Assembly: GCA_029233925.1 (NCBI GenBank) | Contig: JARGOX010000022.1 | Span: 39,644 to 103,643 of the forward strand | DNA length: 64,000 bases | Origin: Rhizobiaceae bacterium | GTDB lineage: Bacteria > Pseudomonadota > Alphaproteobacteria > Rhizobiales > Rhizobiaceae | Direction: 5' to 3' | Shown: piece after piece, positions 45,746 through 54,126 of the stretch | Layout of the letters: each line of letters opens with the position of its first letter | How positions within the stretch are numbered: the stretch's first letter is position 1 | Program-made: the position numbers and the translations under genes | Notes under the pieces: model-generated | The model's database searches: none | What the model was told of the DNA's origin: nothing | The model's input: only the letters and a program-made list of their open reading frames with translations

Positions 45746-46287
45746 GAATAGTCTGAACCGATATCTGTCAGGTTTGCGTTTTATGTGGCTTTGATTTGTC
45801 GTGGCCCAAGGGGAGCAATTCAATGCCGTATTGCTCCAATGGCCCCAATCGCAGCCTGACCACTCCTATCGTAATTTGCATTGATTTCAAATGGCTATTA
45901 ATTGGCACCTCGAATAGGGCTCGGTGACCGCCTCATGTCAGTTGGTATAATGCTTTCAACCGGCCCCAGGCTTTTCAAAAGCGAATTCAATGCAAATGGC
46001 GACTGGTCGTGATATTTTCTTTTGTGCAATGGGTCAGACGATTCCCTTTGCGTTGGATTGGATTGAAAATTGGCAACGGGTCAGAATATCGAATCGAAAT
46101 ATGGTCAAGTGCTGTCCGGTCAGTTCCAGAGGTCGATTTAAAGCCAGCGCATAGAGACTATCGAATATCCAATTTTATCAGATTGTGAAGTTTTTCTCAT
46201 AAAGGTCCTTTGTTTCTGTGACATGTCTCTTCGTCTTTTTGGTGTATAAATGAAATATCCACGAGTATGTATTTCAGGAAATAATCG
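45746..46287. other. Long divergent intergenic region in the polysaccharide locus
   Basis: 542 bases, visibly AT-richer than the flanking genes, without a supported gene. It must contain the promoters of the wzm-wzt-gmd set and of the gene starting at 46288. A TATAAA at 46245-46250 lies about 40 bases before the latter, but no matching -35 box was found. No strong hairpin seen. Confidence 0.4.
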
Positions 46288-48357
46288 GTGTTAAGGATAG
46301 CTGTACCCTGGAGCCTCAGTCATTATATTCCCATTGGTGGGTACCGTCCAATATACAGGCCCTTGTTTGATCGCGTGCCTTCCAACATTTCCTTGTGTAG
46401 CTGGCACAATGTGAAGATATACAATTGTTTTGAAAGCAGTCAGAACAATCGCACGTTGTTGGAAAGGGCCGTATCGGAAGAACAAGGAAAACTTCAGGCC
46501 AACCCTGACAACAGTTTCATGCAATCGCCTGGCTGCTCTTTCTCGGCGGCGAACCGTGTCTTGACCAATATCCTGCCCGGAGACGTGGAATTCCACCATA
46601 GCGTTCCGTTTTCATCACAAACCCGCCCCTTTGTCTTTTATAGTGATGATATCTCGACGCTGGTTTCCTTCGTCGAAAACTCTGAAGCTGGCAGGATTGA
46701 CCGACAGCACTATAAAAACCTGTTTACAGACAGGTTGTGTCTGGGTGTATTTTTCAATAATTCATTGGCATCAGAGAATTTTCAGCGGCATTTCCACGAT
46801 AGTGCGATTGATGCAAAACTGCATTATTTGCCAACTGGGCCCGACGGCGGAACAGCTGGCTATGATGAGAATCCGCGTCCTTTGAACCTGGACTGCCCAC
46901 GCTTTCTATTCATCAATTCAGCGCATCAAAATCCGATGGGTTTCATCGAGCGCGGCGGTCACATTGTGCTGAGATTTTGGAAAAACTTCATAATGCAAGG
47001 GCGATGCGGGCGTCTTGTCATGCGGTGTGTCCGGCCTGCTGCGGCGACATTGGAACGATTGCAGGTCGATGTTGGATTTGTTGAAGCTGAACTGGGCAAA
47101 AGCATTCTTTGGCTTGAAGACTATTGTCCCGATTATGAGCTGGATCGGCTGACGGCCGCGTCGGATTTTTACCTTTTGCCCAGCAAGACTGCCCATTTGG
47201 CTTCCGTTCGCAAAGCCATGAATGCCGGCGCTATTGCCGTGATCACCGATGGCTGTGCAAGGGGCGATGACATGCTGGATTCCAGCAATTCCATTCGGGT
47301 GAGCAGTTCTGCAGACGAATGGCCAGGCGCATTTGGCAACGAAGGAGACAGCTCTGGTCTAATGCCCTCGGTTGATCCTGCGACTTCTCTTGAATTCCTG
47401 ATCACACGTGCTGTTGTTCAGTTGCTTGACAACCCGCTTTTAGCCCATTCGATGCGTGATGCTTCTCTTGCTGTGGCGAGGAAGACGTCTGCGAATTTGA
47501 TCGATCCTGTGAAATTCTGGGAGAAAATCAACGACGTTTGTCAGGATATATCGCCTGGCAGTAAACGCAATCTATCGAAAGGCTCCGGCGATTTGTCTAT
47601 GGCATTGGCAAATTGCCTGATGAGCAAAGCGGATTTTGAGCGGGTCTTTGATGGTCCGACACAACCCTTGCGCATCGTCAATACGGGGCAGGGCGTGGTC
47701 AACCGGATTGGCGGTCATGTGATGCTGACTTATGGCAATGAAAAGATGCGTACTGAGGACTGGTCAGTGGTCAATCAGTATCTGGATTCGCGTGCGCCGA
47801 GGGTGCGCTTTGCCAAGACAATGGCAGATCTGGATGGCAGATATATTTATGGCCCGGTAGCAATGAACACAGAGGGACCTGATCTTGCCATGGTAGCGAA
47901 AAGGGCAATCTCAGAGCGCCTGATGCCATACCCGAAGCTATATGGGGCGTTTTCGTGGGGCTATCGGATTTCGAAAAGAGTGTTTGGTAAGGTTTTTTCG
48001 ACCTTGAGATCAAAAACCAAGACAGGCAGGCACGCACGGCACAAATCATTGAAACTGGTTCGTGAGGATATACTTGGATACAATATCATAGAGCTCTCAG
48101 GTCATTATTATGCCGCTCCTCAACATGCTGGAGCCTTTTCTATCGCAAAAGCGCTTGAAAGTAGAAAACCGTTTCATTTGAACGCGGTGTCGATTGAAGC
48201 AATTGAGCGCCTTATCAGGCAAAACCCGGTTGATACTCGTATTCGTGCTTATCGTTTGGCTGCCAAAATTCCTTTTCTTATCTCCTTTGCGAAGGTTATA
48301 AAAACACTGTTCAAAAGGGTCCTGAAAGGCCGCAGCGACAGGGGCATTTCTGAGTGA
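46288..48357 (+). CDS. Uncharacterised protein, possible GT-B glycosyltransferase
   Basis: 689 residues beginning with GTG preceded by AGGAAA. Cytoplasmic, no membrane helix. The middle part (about 210-400) has the rhythm of a GT-B donor domain: DFYLLPSKTAHLASVRKAMNAGAIAVITDG mimics the x-S-x-(E)-G/NAGA segment of GT4 enzymes, and MRDASLAVARKTS resembles the closing helix. The usual E-x7-E is not conserved. The C-terminal third (from about 430) matches nothing I know and ends in a basic tail KVIKTLFKRVLKGR. Coupled by GTGA overlap to the next gene. Function unknown, surface-glycan role inferred from context. Confidence 0.75.
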   Translation: MLRIAVPWSLSHYIPIGGYRPIYRPLFDRVPSNISLCSWHNVKIYNCFESSQNNRTLLERAVSEEQGKLQANPDNSFMQSPGCSFSAANRVLTNILPGDVEFHHSVPFSSQTRPFVFYSDDISTLVSFVENSEAGRIDRQHYKNLFTDRLCLGVFFNNSLASENFQRHFHDSAIDAKLHYLPTGPDGGTAGYDENPRPLNLDCPRFLFINSAHQNPMGFIERGGHIVLRFWKNFIMQGRCGRLVMRCVRPAAATLERLQVDVGFVEAELGKSILWLEDYCPDYELDRLTAASDFYLLPSKTAHLASVRKAMNAGAIAVITDGCARGDDMLDSSNSIRVSSSADEWPGAFGNEGDSSGLMPSVDPATSLEFLITRAVVQLLDNPLLAHSMRDASLAVARKTSANLIDPVKFWEKINDVCQDISPGSKRNLSKGSGDLSMALANCLMSKADFERVFDGPTQPLRIVNTGQGVVNRIGGHVMLTYGNEKMRTEDWSVVNQYLDSRAPRVRFAKTMADLDGRYIYGPVAMNTEGPDLAMVAKRAISERLMPYPKLYGAFSWGYRISKRVFGKVFSTLRSKTKTGRHARHKSLKLVREDILGYNIIELSGHYYAAPQHAGAFSIAKALESRKPFHLNAVSIEAIERLIRQNPVDTRIRAYRLAAKIPFLISFAKVIKTLFKRVLKGRSDRGISE

Positions 48358-49319
48358 CAGCAAATGGCAAACCAAGAATTCATCTTTGGATATTCAATCA
48401 CCCATACCATGGGATCAGTGATCAGGTTGATTTCTTTACGGCTTCCTTCAGGCAAGCGGGCTATCTGGTTTCAGTCGATCGTAAACCCAGAAACGACGCA
48501 TTGAATGTCTCGATTGAGAATTTTTCAGTTTCTACCCGCGATACGCTGATTGATTTTTGCACGAAATCCCAACAGAGGGTGGCTGTTGTGATGACTGAGC
48601 ATATTGATTTCGATGAGGATAAGATTTTTGTCCACGGTCATCCATTGTGGAGCGATAATGACTATATGGATCCCGCAGTTCAGGTTGAACGACTGCGTTG
48701 TTTGATGGATTGCGCACCCTATGTTCGTTGCCTCATGGTTCTGGGAGATCTGCCTGAACTCAGAAACATGTCAGAACTTCTACCCGGAATGAATGTCCTG
48801 ACGATACCTTTTCCCCGGTTGCAACACCTTGCCAAGAGTGAGGTTTCACACCGTCAGCAACCGGACTATGACGCCTTGTTCACCGGTGTGATCACGCAAT
48901 ACCGTAAAAGTTTGCTGAAAAAGATCAGAAATGAAGGGATTTCAACCTATTGCCCGGAGAAATTTGTATCTGTTGAACAGCGCGATGAGATGAATCGCAA
49001 TGCCCGGGTTGTATTGAATATTCCGCAACGCATGGGTTGGAATTGGCTTTCCTTGATGCGTGTTATTGCAGCACTGCGGTGTGGACGGGCAACCGTATCG
49101 CTTGGCACATCAGACACGTCGCAAATTGCAGCGTGTACCTATCAGTTGAATATGGAAGATTCAGATTGGTTGAAATCGTTGGAAAACCTTGTGGGTGATT
49201 GGCAGGCTATTTATGATGAAGCTCACGACAACTATTGCGCGATGATTTCGCAGTTCGAGCTTGCCTACCCCTTTCCGCATGAGTTTCTTGAGACCTGGGC
49301 AATTACCGACAACGTTTAA
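48354..49319 (+). CDS. Uncharacterised protein, CgeB/GT-B-like
   Basis: 321 residues, GTG start overlapping the previous stop. The layout suggests a glycosyltransferase of the GT-B type: IHLWIFNHPYHGISDQVDFF at the N-terminus, TGVITQYRKSLLKKIRNEG at the domain junction, and NARVVLNIPQRMGWNWLSLMRVIAALRCGRATVSLG in the donor half, reminiscent of CgeB-like or DUF3880-type proteins. No membrane segment or signal. Probably works with the 689-residue neighbour and the GT2 gene downstream. Specificity unknown. Confidence 0.75.
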   Translation: MTANGKPRIHLWIFNHPYHGISDQVDFFTASFRQAGYLVSVDRKPRNDALNVSIENFSVSTRDTLIDFCTKSQQRVAVVMTEHIDFDEDKIFVHGHPLWSDNDYMDPAVQVERLRCLMDCAPYVRCLMVLGDLPELRNMSELLPGMNVLTIPFPRLQHLAKSEVSHRQQPDYDALFTGVITQYRKSLLKKIRNEGISTYCPEKFVSVEQRDEMNRNARVVLNIPQRMGWNWLSLMRVIAALRCGRATVSLGTSDTSQIAACTYQLNMEDSDWLKSLENLVGDWQAIYDEAHDNYCAMISQFELAYPFPHEFLETWAITDNV

Positions 49320-49364
49320 TTGACCGGTACACTGCTTTTAAGCCCAACCTGATAAGGTCCAGCA

Positions 49365-50267
49365 ATGCTTAAGACGATCTCCTTATTGCTGCCGACTCGG
49401 GGCCGGCCCGAACTGGCAAAACGGTTCATGACAAGCGTTCTGGAACATAGCGCTCATCCTGAATTGATTGAAGTGATTGTCTGTGTCGATGACGATGATG
49501 TGACCAGCCATGGGATCTGTGTAGAAGGTCTCCAATCGAGCGAGATTATCGTATCGCGTCAAAATATGGGTGCCTATAATGCGCTCTGTCTGGATCATTC
49601 TAGCGGTGATGTCATTATTGCGGTCAACGATGATATGGTCATCAGAACAAGGGACTGGGATCAGCGGGTTCGCGAAATTGACGCCCGGTTTCCCGACGGT
49701 GTTTACCTTGCCTATGGAAACGACCTGTTCAAGGGTAAAGATCTTTGTACGTTTCCTATCATGTCCAAACGGGCATGCCAGATCATGACTGAACCTTTTC
49801 CGCGCGCCTATCGCGGGGCGTTCATAGATGTACATCTGATGGATATTTTCCAGCGCCTGCGCAAAGCCAATCATCATCGGATTGTCTATTGTGAGACGCT
49901 CGTGTTCGAGCATTTGCACTACCGCGTAATTCCAGGTGTCTTGGACAAGACCTACACTGAACGCCCGCGTTTTGCCGATGACTTGACCTTCATTAATCTT
50001 GCGGGACAACGCCAGTCGGAATCTGCCCTTTTGATTGCGGCAATTGAGGGCAATGAAGGGACTGCTGCTTTGCAGATGAAGACACCCAAACATTGTCAAA
50101 GCACCGATTTTTTTTCGGTTATTTCTCTGTGCCTGCGCCGTTTTGGTCTTGACAGGAAGTTGCCGGTTTCCTGGCGTTTCAAGCTCATGTTCTGGATGAT
50201 TGCACGGTATTGCTATTGTCGTCTGGTGCTTCGCGCGCAATATGATGCAAGCTGCAATGCGCCTTGA
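49365..50267 (+). CDS. Glycosyltransferase family 2 (GT-A)
   Basis: 300 residues. ISLLLPTRGRPELAKRFM starts the Rossmann-like GT-A domain; VCVDDDDVTS and AVNDDMVIRTRDWD supply the nucleotide- and metal-binding acidic residues. The C-terminal part is amphipathic (FKLMFWMIARYCYCRLVL), suggesting peripheral membrane contact. Third gene of the plus-strand set beginning at 46288, after a 45-base gap. A nearly full-length open frame exists on the opposite strand but has no homology signature. Confidence 0.85.
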   Translation: MLKTISLLLPTRGRPELAKRFMTSVLEHSAHPELIEVIVCVDDDDVTSHGICVEGLQSSEIIVSRQNMGAYNALCLDHSSGDVIIAVNDDMVIRTRDWDQRVREIDARFPDGVYLAYGNDLFKGKDLCTFPIMSKRACQIMTEPFPRAYRGAFIDVHLMDIFQRLRKANHHRIVYCETLVFEHLHYRVIPGVLDKTYTERPRFADDLTFINLAGQRQSESALLIAAIEGNEGTAALQMKTPKHCQSTDFFSVISLCLRRFGLDRKLPVSWRFKLMFWMIARYCYCRLVLRAQYDASCNAP

Positions 50268-50288
50268 CACCTATTGACATGCACCCGG

Positions 50289-50310
50289 TCAGGGCTCTTA
50301 AGAGGCCTGA
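50289..50310. terminator. Hairpin between convergent glycan genes
   Basis: TCAGG-G-CTC, loop TTAA, GAG-G-CCTGA: an 8-base stem pair with one G-G mismatch. It lies 22 bases after the GT2 stop (50267) and 32 bases after the opposing gene's stop (50342). The position fits a shared terminator; no long T-run. Confidence 0.5.
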
Positions 50311-50341
50311 AGACGGTTTCAGTCCAGCCCGACGGCATACC

Positions 50342-52357
50342 CTATTCCATGCGAATTCCCCGAAGTGTGAGAAGGGCGGAATCGCCACAATTGGACGTTA
50401 TGACTATTTTCAGAAACCGGATATCTACGGCACCCTTTAAAGTGATGGAATTCCAGTGGTCCGAGTTATCAGAACAGGTCAGATCTCCGTCAAAAACATC
50501 ATGCCACCGGGATGCGTTGTTGCTTGCCGCTATCTGCAACGTTTTTGGTGCTCTGTCTGGGTGACCACTCTGAGCCAAAAACTCTAGATGACGCACGCTG
50601 CGTTGCCTTTTCATATCAATTATGAGCGATTGGGGAAAAGTCAAAGGCAAAGCTGCGTGCCAACCCGGGTTCGCGGCTACAGCCAATCCTTGAGCGCCAA
50701 AATTCTCATGCATGGAAGACGGAATGATTTCAGTGCATGCAATATCACTTACCAAATATTCTTTCCCGCGCAGTATATCTTTATTTAACCGGAAGGATTT
50801 TTCGGGGAACAGTATATCCGCCAGATTCAACGGGGGTGCCCAGCCGGAATTCTTGCGAATATACCCCGAATGGAACCAAGGAATTTCTGTATTGCCTTGG
50901 CAGTTTGCATTAATATCGTAATAAGCTTGGCTGTCACCAATGTGTTTTGAATTCCATTCCTTGACTGCATTAATTGTTTCATTTCGAGCAGGAGAATACT
51001 CGTATCGAAACTGTCTTCCAAGCGTTTTTACTGAGTTAGCGTTAAATAAAATAATAAAAACCAGACATATTTTTGAAGCAGCAGAAATAATTATATTTTT
51101 CTTGTATATTGTATTATCTATTTTATATTCATTTTCCAATGAGGTTTTATTACTCATTATCGAATACAAGATGAATACAAATATAAGGTTCGCTATGTAG
51201 GCGTAATATAGGTTGTTGTGGATTACGTAGCCGATTCCTCTCGGTACCGCACGTCCAAGGGCGATTATGAAAGAATAAGAGAACAGGAACAGTAAACATG
51301 TAGCGATGATAACTCGAAAATTTTTGCGGTTGTTGGCCGCAATATTTTTATTAACTGTTTCAATAGTCCACAAAATCGACAGGAGTAAAACAGTCAGGCA
51401 ATTCAGAAGGAATGGAATGCCATGTGTTATTGAGCCTACAAAGTTGGCTCTGTCAGAGGCGGCAATTTTGTATCCTTCCGGCAACAACAATCCACCTAGC
51501 CAAAACCCCAATTGTCCAAGCGCATACCAGGTTGCAGCTGAACATGATGCCCATAGATCGATCATTGTTATCGAGGATGAGGAGGCCAGCGAGGACCGTG
51601 AAATGAGATCTGCAAAACTAATGAGAGGATAAGTTATTGCTGCAATGACAAATATGAGCCCAAGTTTGATATTGCGCAATTGTGGTAACGCAACCTGTAA
51701 CGGCACTGTATATTTTGAAGCAAAATATCTGAAAAAGAAAAGCAGGCTGAGCATTACATTGACAACAAAACCCAATTCGTAGGTGAATTGCGCCAGAACT
51801 CCGAACAGCACGCTTAGCCAATAGTGTCGATATTGACCGGTCTGAAAAAACTTTTGCACGAAGTAAATCGTATAAATAAAAAATATGGAAAATAGAATGT
51901 ACCCACCAAGATGGTGCCAAAATACCAATTCTGAGCCGAGAATTGAACTTCCGAAAAGCAAGGACAGCAAAAGTGGGTAGAATGTGGCGCGCAGTCTCCC
52001 TGATGCCAACAACGAGTGAACACCCAAAACGGCGACTAAATGCAATGACAGGTTTGTCACTTGCCACAGGAAGAAGTTGTATCCAAAAAAATAGTATGAG
52101 ATTCCCAACTGAAAATACAATATCGGACGGAATAAAACCAAATCGCCCACACCATATTTTCTGTTCCAAAAGGGGCTACTTTTTAGAATTTCCCAAAAGC
52201 TATCAAATTGGTTGATACTGTGGAGGTAAATCAATTGATCTGCTCGCGGGACACCACCCCATAATCCATCCCAAAACAGTGAGATTAGGAAGGCCGCAAT
52301 CGCCAGTTTCTGAAGCCACAGATTTCTGAAAATATGATCAGGCATAAGGAATTTCAA
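50342..52357 (-). CDS. Multi-pass membrane protein, GT-C-like, with C-terminal discoidin-like domain
   Basis: 671 residues. Residues 1-430 hold about eleven hydrophobic helices with an acidic first loop (GVPRADQLIYLH) and FRPILYFQLGISYY, the general look of GT-C or PMT-like enzymes. From about 560 a soluble beta-rich domain (NPGWHAALPLTFPQSLIIDM, RHLEFLAQSG, WHDVFDGDL, RFLKIVITSN) resembles an F5/8 type C carbohydrate-binding fold. The gene is clearly AT-richer than its neighbours and uses many AT-ending codons, suggesting recent transfer. One base separates it from the upstream GT2 gene. Confidence 0.75.
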   Translation of the reverse strand: MKFLMPDHIFRNLWLQKLAIAAFLISLFWDGLWGGVPRADQLIYLHSINQFDSFWEILKSSPFWNRKYGVGDLVLFRPILYFQLGISYYFFGYNFFLWQVTNLSLHLVAVLGVHSLLASGRLRATFYPLLLSLLFGSSILGSELVFWHHLGGYILFSIFFIYTIYFVQKFFQTGQYRHYWLSVLFGVLAQFTYELGFVVNVMLSLLFFFRYFASKYTVPLQVALPQLRNIKLGLIFVIAAITYPLISFADLISRSSLASSSSITMIDLWASCSAATWYALGQLGFWLGGLLLPEGYKIAASDRANFVGSITHGIPFLLNCLTVLLLSILWTIETVNKNIAANNRKNFRVIIATCLLFLFSYSFIIALGRAVPRGIGYVIHNNLYYAYIANLIFVFILYSIMSNKTSLENEYKIDNTIYKKNIIISAASKICLVFIILFNANSVKTLGRQFRYEYSPARNETINAVKEWNSKHIGDSQAYYDINANCQGNTEIPWFHSGYIRKNSGWAPPLNLADILFPEKSFRLNKDILRGKEYLVSDIACTEIIPSSMHENFGAQGLAVAANPGWHAALPLTFPQSLIIDMKRQRSVRHLEFLAQSGHPDRAPKTLQIAASNNASRWHDVFDGDLTCSDNSDHWNSITLKGAVDIRFLKIVITSNCGDSALLTLRGIRME

Positions 52358-52358
52358 A

Positions 52359-53078
52359 TCACCTTACGTTGTTCGGTTTCCAGAACCACAATTCTCTGAA
52401 AAACTGAAAATAGTAGGCTGCACCCCACTGGAGGACCTGAAGTTTCCTTTCACCGCCAATCCGTGGCGGCTCGTCACCTGGTATCTCTGATATCCTGAGT
52501 TTGGCTTTAGCTGCGCGAACAGACAAAAGAGGTTCCCAACTGATGTTGGTTCTAAAGAGTTTTTCCGCAAGTGCATGTGCGTCCTCGCGGTCCAATCCCA
52601 ATTCGTAAGCCATCGCCTTTTTGTAAGCCCTGAAAATAACCATGACATCGGTATACTGGCCACCGTGCAATAGATTGACAGTACGCGTAAAAAGCCAATT
52701 GCCGAACCCGGTGACTATATCGTCGTCCTCACTCTTGGCGTCGCCAAGGTAACGTGAGGCTATGACCATATCGAAACCTTCGTCCATCCTGGCTATCAGG
52801 TCTGGGATCAACTCCGGAACCGAGTTGCCGTCAGGACTGAAAGTCAAGACAACGTCGCCCTTGATTAACGGCCAGACTTCCGTATAGGCGTGACGGAAGC
52901 CTTTTTGCTTCTGAACATAGACCTCGTATCCGTTTTTTCTGGCCCATTCGATGGTGCCATCGGTGGATCCACCATCCACAACGATGATCTGATCAACCCA
53001 TAAGCGATCCACCTTTGGCATTATTACTTTCATGCCGCTGATTTCGTTTAGGGTCATGACCAGAAGGGTGGTTTTCAT
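52359..53078 (-). CDS. Glycosyltransferase family 2
   Basis: 239 residues. TTLLVMTLNEISGM, VVDGGSTDGTIEWA and FSPDGNSVPELIPDLI give the GT-A nucleotide and metal sites; VIASRYLGDAK is typical of dolichyl/polyprenyl-phosphate mannosyltransferase-like enzymes. No C-terminal membrane helices, unlike GtrB. It probably charges a lipid carrier used by the GT-C-like protein encoded just downstream. Starts 12 bases after the TVP38 gene. Confidence 0.88.
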   Translation of the reverse strand: MKTTLLVMTLNEISGMKVIMPKVDRLWVDQIIVVDGGSTDGTIEWARKNGYEVYVQKQKGFRHAYTEVWPLIKGDVVLTFSPDGNSVPELIPDLIARMDEGFDMVIASRYLGDAKSEDDDIVTGFGNWLFTRTVNLLHGGQYTDVMVIFRAYKKAMAYELGLDREDAHALAEKLFRTNISWEPLLSVRAAKAKLRISEIPGDEPPRIGGERKLQVLQWGAAYYFQFFRELWFWKPNNVR

Positions 53079-53090
53079 TGTAAATCCGGA

Positions 53091-53783
53091 CTATTTTCTG
53101 AAGATTTTGTGGGCAAATTTTGCAAGTATCAGGAATGTTATGGACGCTGATATGATGAGAATGGCTCGTATGATGCTGTTTACCTCGAATTGCTGCGCCT
53201 CAAAGGTTTGTAACGTGTCGCCGATATAGGCAATGGCAATGGAAGGTGGCAGCAGGAAAACTGATGTCGCAAGGATAAATCCACGGTTTGAAAGGCAGGT
53301 CAGGCCTAAGAAGTAGTTGAGCGCGCCCGTCGGGACTATTGGATTGATCCTAGCAAATGCTACAAATTTCCAGCCATTGCGATTGAATTCATCCTGTACT
53401 TTTGCTGCCCATTTGTTGTCGAATTCGGACGCAAGAGGTTGCCCCATCAGCCATCGTGCCGCAAGAAATGATATCCATCCGCCTGAGGTTGCACCTATCG
53501 CGGAGTAGATGCCGCCAGGCAAACCGCCCCAAAAGTAACCGGCCGCAAGATTCAGTGGCAATGATGGCAATGCGGCGATGACTGAAACAGCATAAAGAAA
53601 TAGAAAAAATATCAATGCACCAACCGGATGGCGGTCGCGATATTCCTCTATCATGACGGGAGTCAGCAAACCGTTTTGATAATAGTGCCACGCACTGAGG
53701 AAAAATCCGGTCATGATCAAAAACATGACAACCCGCTTGGGTCCCAAATAGCGTTGAAAATCTTGTTTCTTTGGAAAATGCAT
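53091..53783 (-). CDS. TVP38/TMEM64 (VTT domain) family membrane protein
   Basis: 230 residues, five or six helices. The VTT/SNARE-associated domain has LPSLPLNLAAGYFWG with GGWISFLAARW, and the hallmark ARINPIVPTGALNYFLGL. Relatives include DedA-like proteins that help recycle polyprenyl phosphate or phospholipids across the membrane. Together with a GT2 and a GT-C-like gene it makes a plausible lipid-linked sugar unit. First gene of this minus-strand set. Confidence 0.88.
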   Translation of the reverse strand: MHFPKKQDFQRYLGPKRVVMFLIMTGFFLSAWHYYQNGLLTPVMIEEYRDRHPVGALIFFLFLYAVSVIAALPSLPLNLAAGYFWGGLPGGIYSAIGATSGGWISFLAARWLMGQPLASEFDNKWAAKVQDEFNRNGWKFVAFARINPIVPTGALNYFLGLTCLSNRGFILATSVFLLPPSIAIAYIGDTLQTFEAQQFEVNSIIRAILIISASITFLILAKFAHKIFRK

Positions 53784-53972
53784 TGTAATAAGCAGTCACC
53801 CGTCACCACTGTTATTCAACCAAAGATAGTCACTATTAAGTTGTGATTCCCATAACAATACCGGTTATCAGGACGTGGTCGAAATGTACAGGCGGTTTAC
53901 TAGTGTCGTGTCCACATCTTGTGGAGCGATGTGCGGGGCACCTCTGGATGCCGTTATAATTTGACATTGTCG

Positions 53973-53991
53973 GCAAGTAAAAAACACTTGC
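53973..53991. promoter_or_regulatory. Dyad GCAAGT-7-ACTTGC upstream of the radical SAM operon
   Basis: The 343-base divergent gap (53784-54126) has no gene. It contains TATAAT at 53955-53960, TTGACA nearby (53961-53966), and this inverted repeat with 6-base arms around AAAAAAC. The arrangement suggests a regulated promoter for the operon starting at 54127, though the order of boxes is not a textbook promoter on the plus strand. Confidence 0.35.
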
Positions 53992-54049
53992 AAACAACAA
54001 AGGGACTTGTCGCTCAATTATTCACAGTGCCAAATATGATTTCTTATCT

Positions 54050-54078
54050 GGGTAAATCCGCCTGAGGCGGCTTGACCC
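54050..54078 (+). promoter_or_regulatory. Symmetric hairpin in the leader of the radical SAM operon
   Basis: GGGT-AAAT-CCGCC-TGA-GGCGG-CTTG-ACCC: a 5-base GC stem with a 3-base loop, a 4x4 internal loop and a second 4-base stem. It ends 48 bases before the ATG at 54127. No T-run follows, so it is more likely an RNA leader element than a terminator. Confidence 0.35.
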
Positions 54079-54126
54079 GAATACTGCAACCTATATGGGT
54101 ATGCCCATGAAGCTGGAAACTGTTTA

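Noticed and set aside
49383..50270. 295-codon open frame antisense to the GT2 gene at 49365-50267
   Set aside because: It covers the whole gene but has no family motif, while the plus frame has clear GT-A motifs. The absence of stops follows from codon bias of the real gene.
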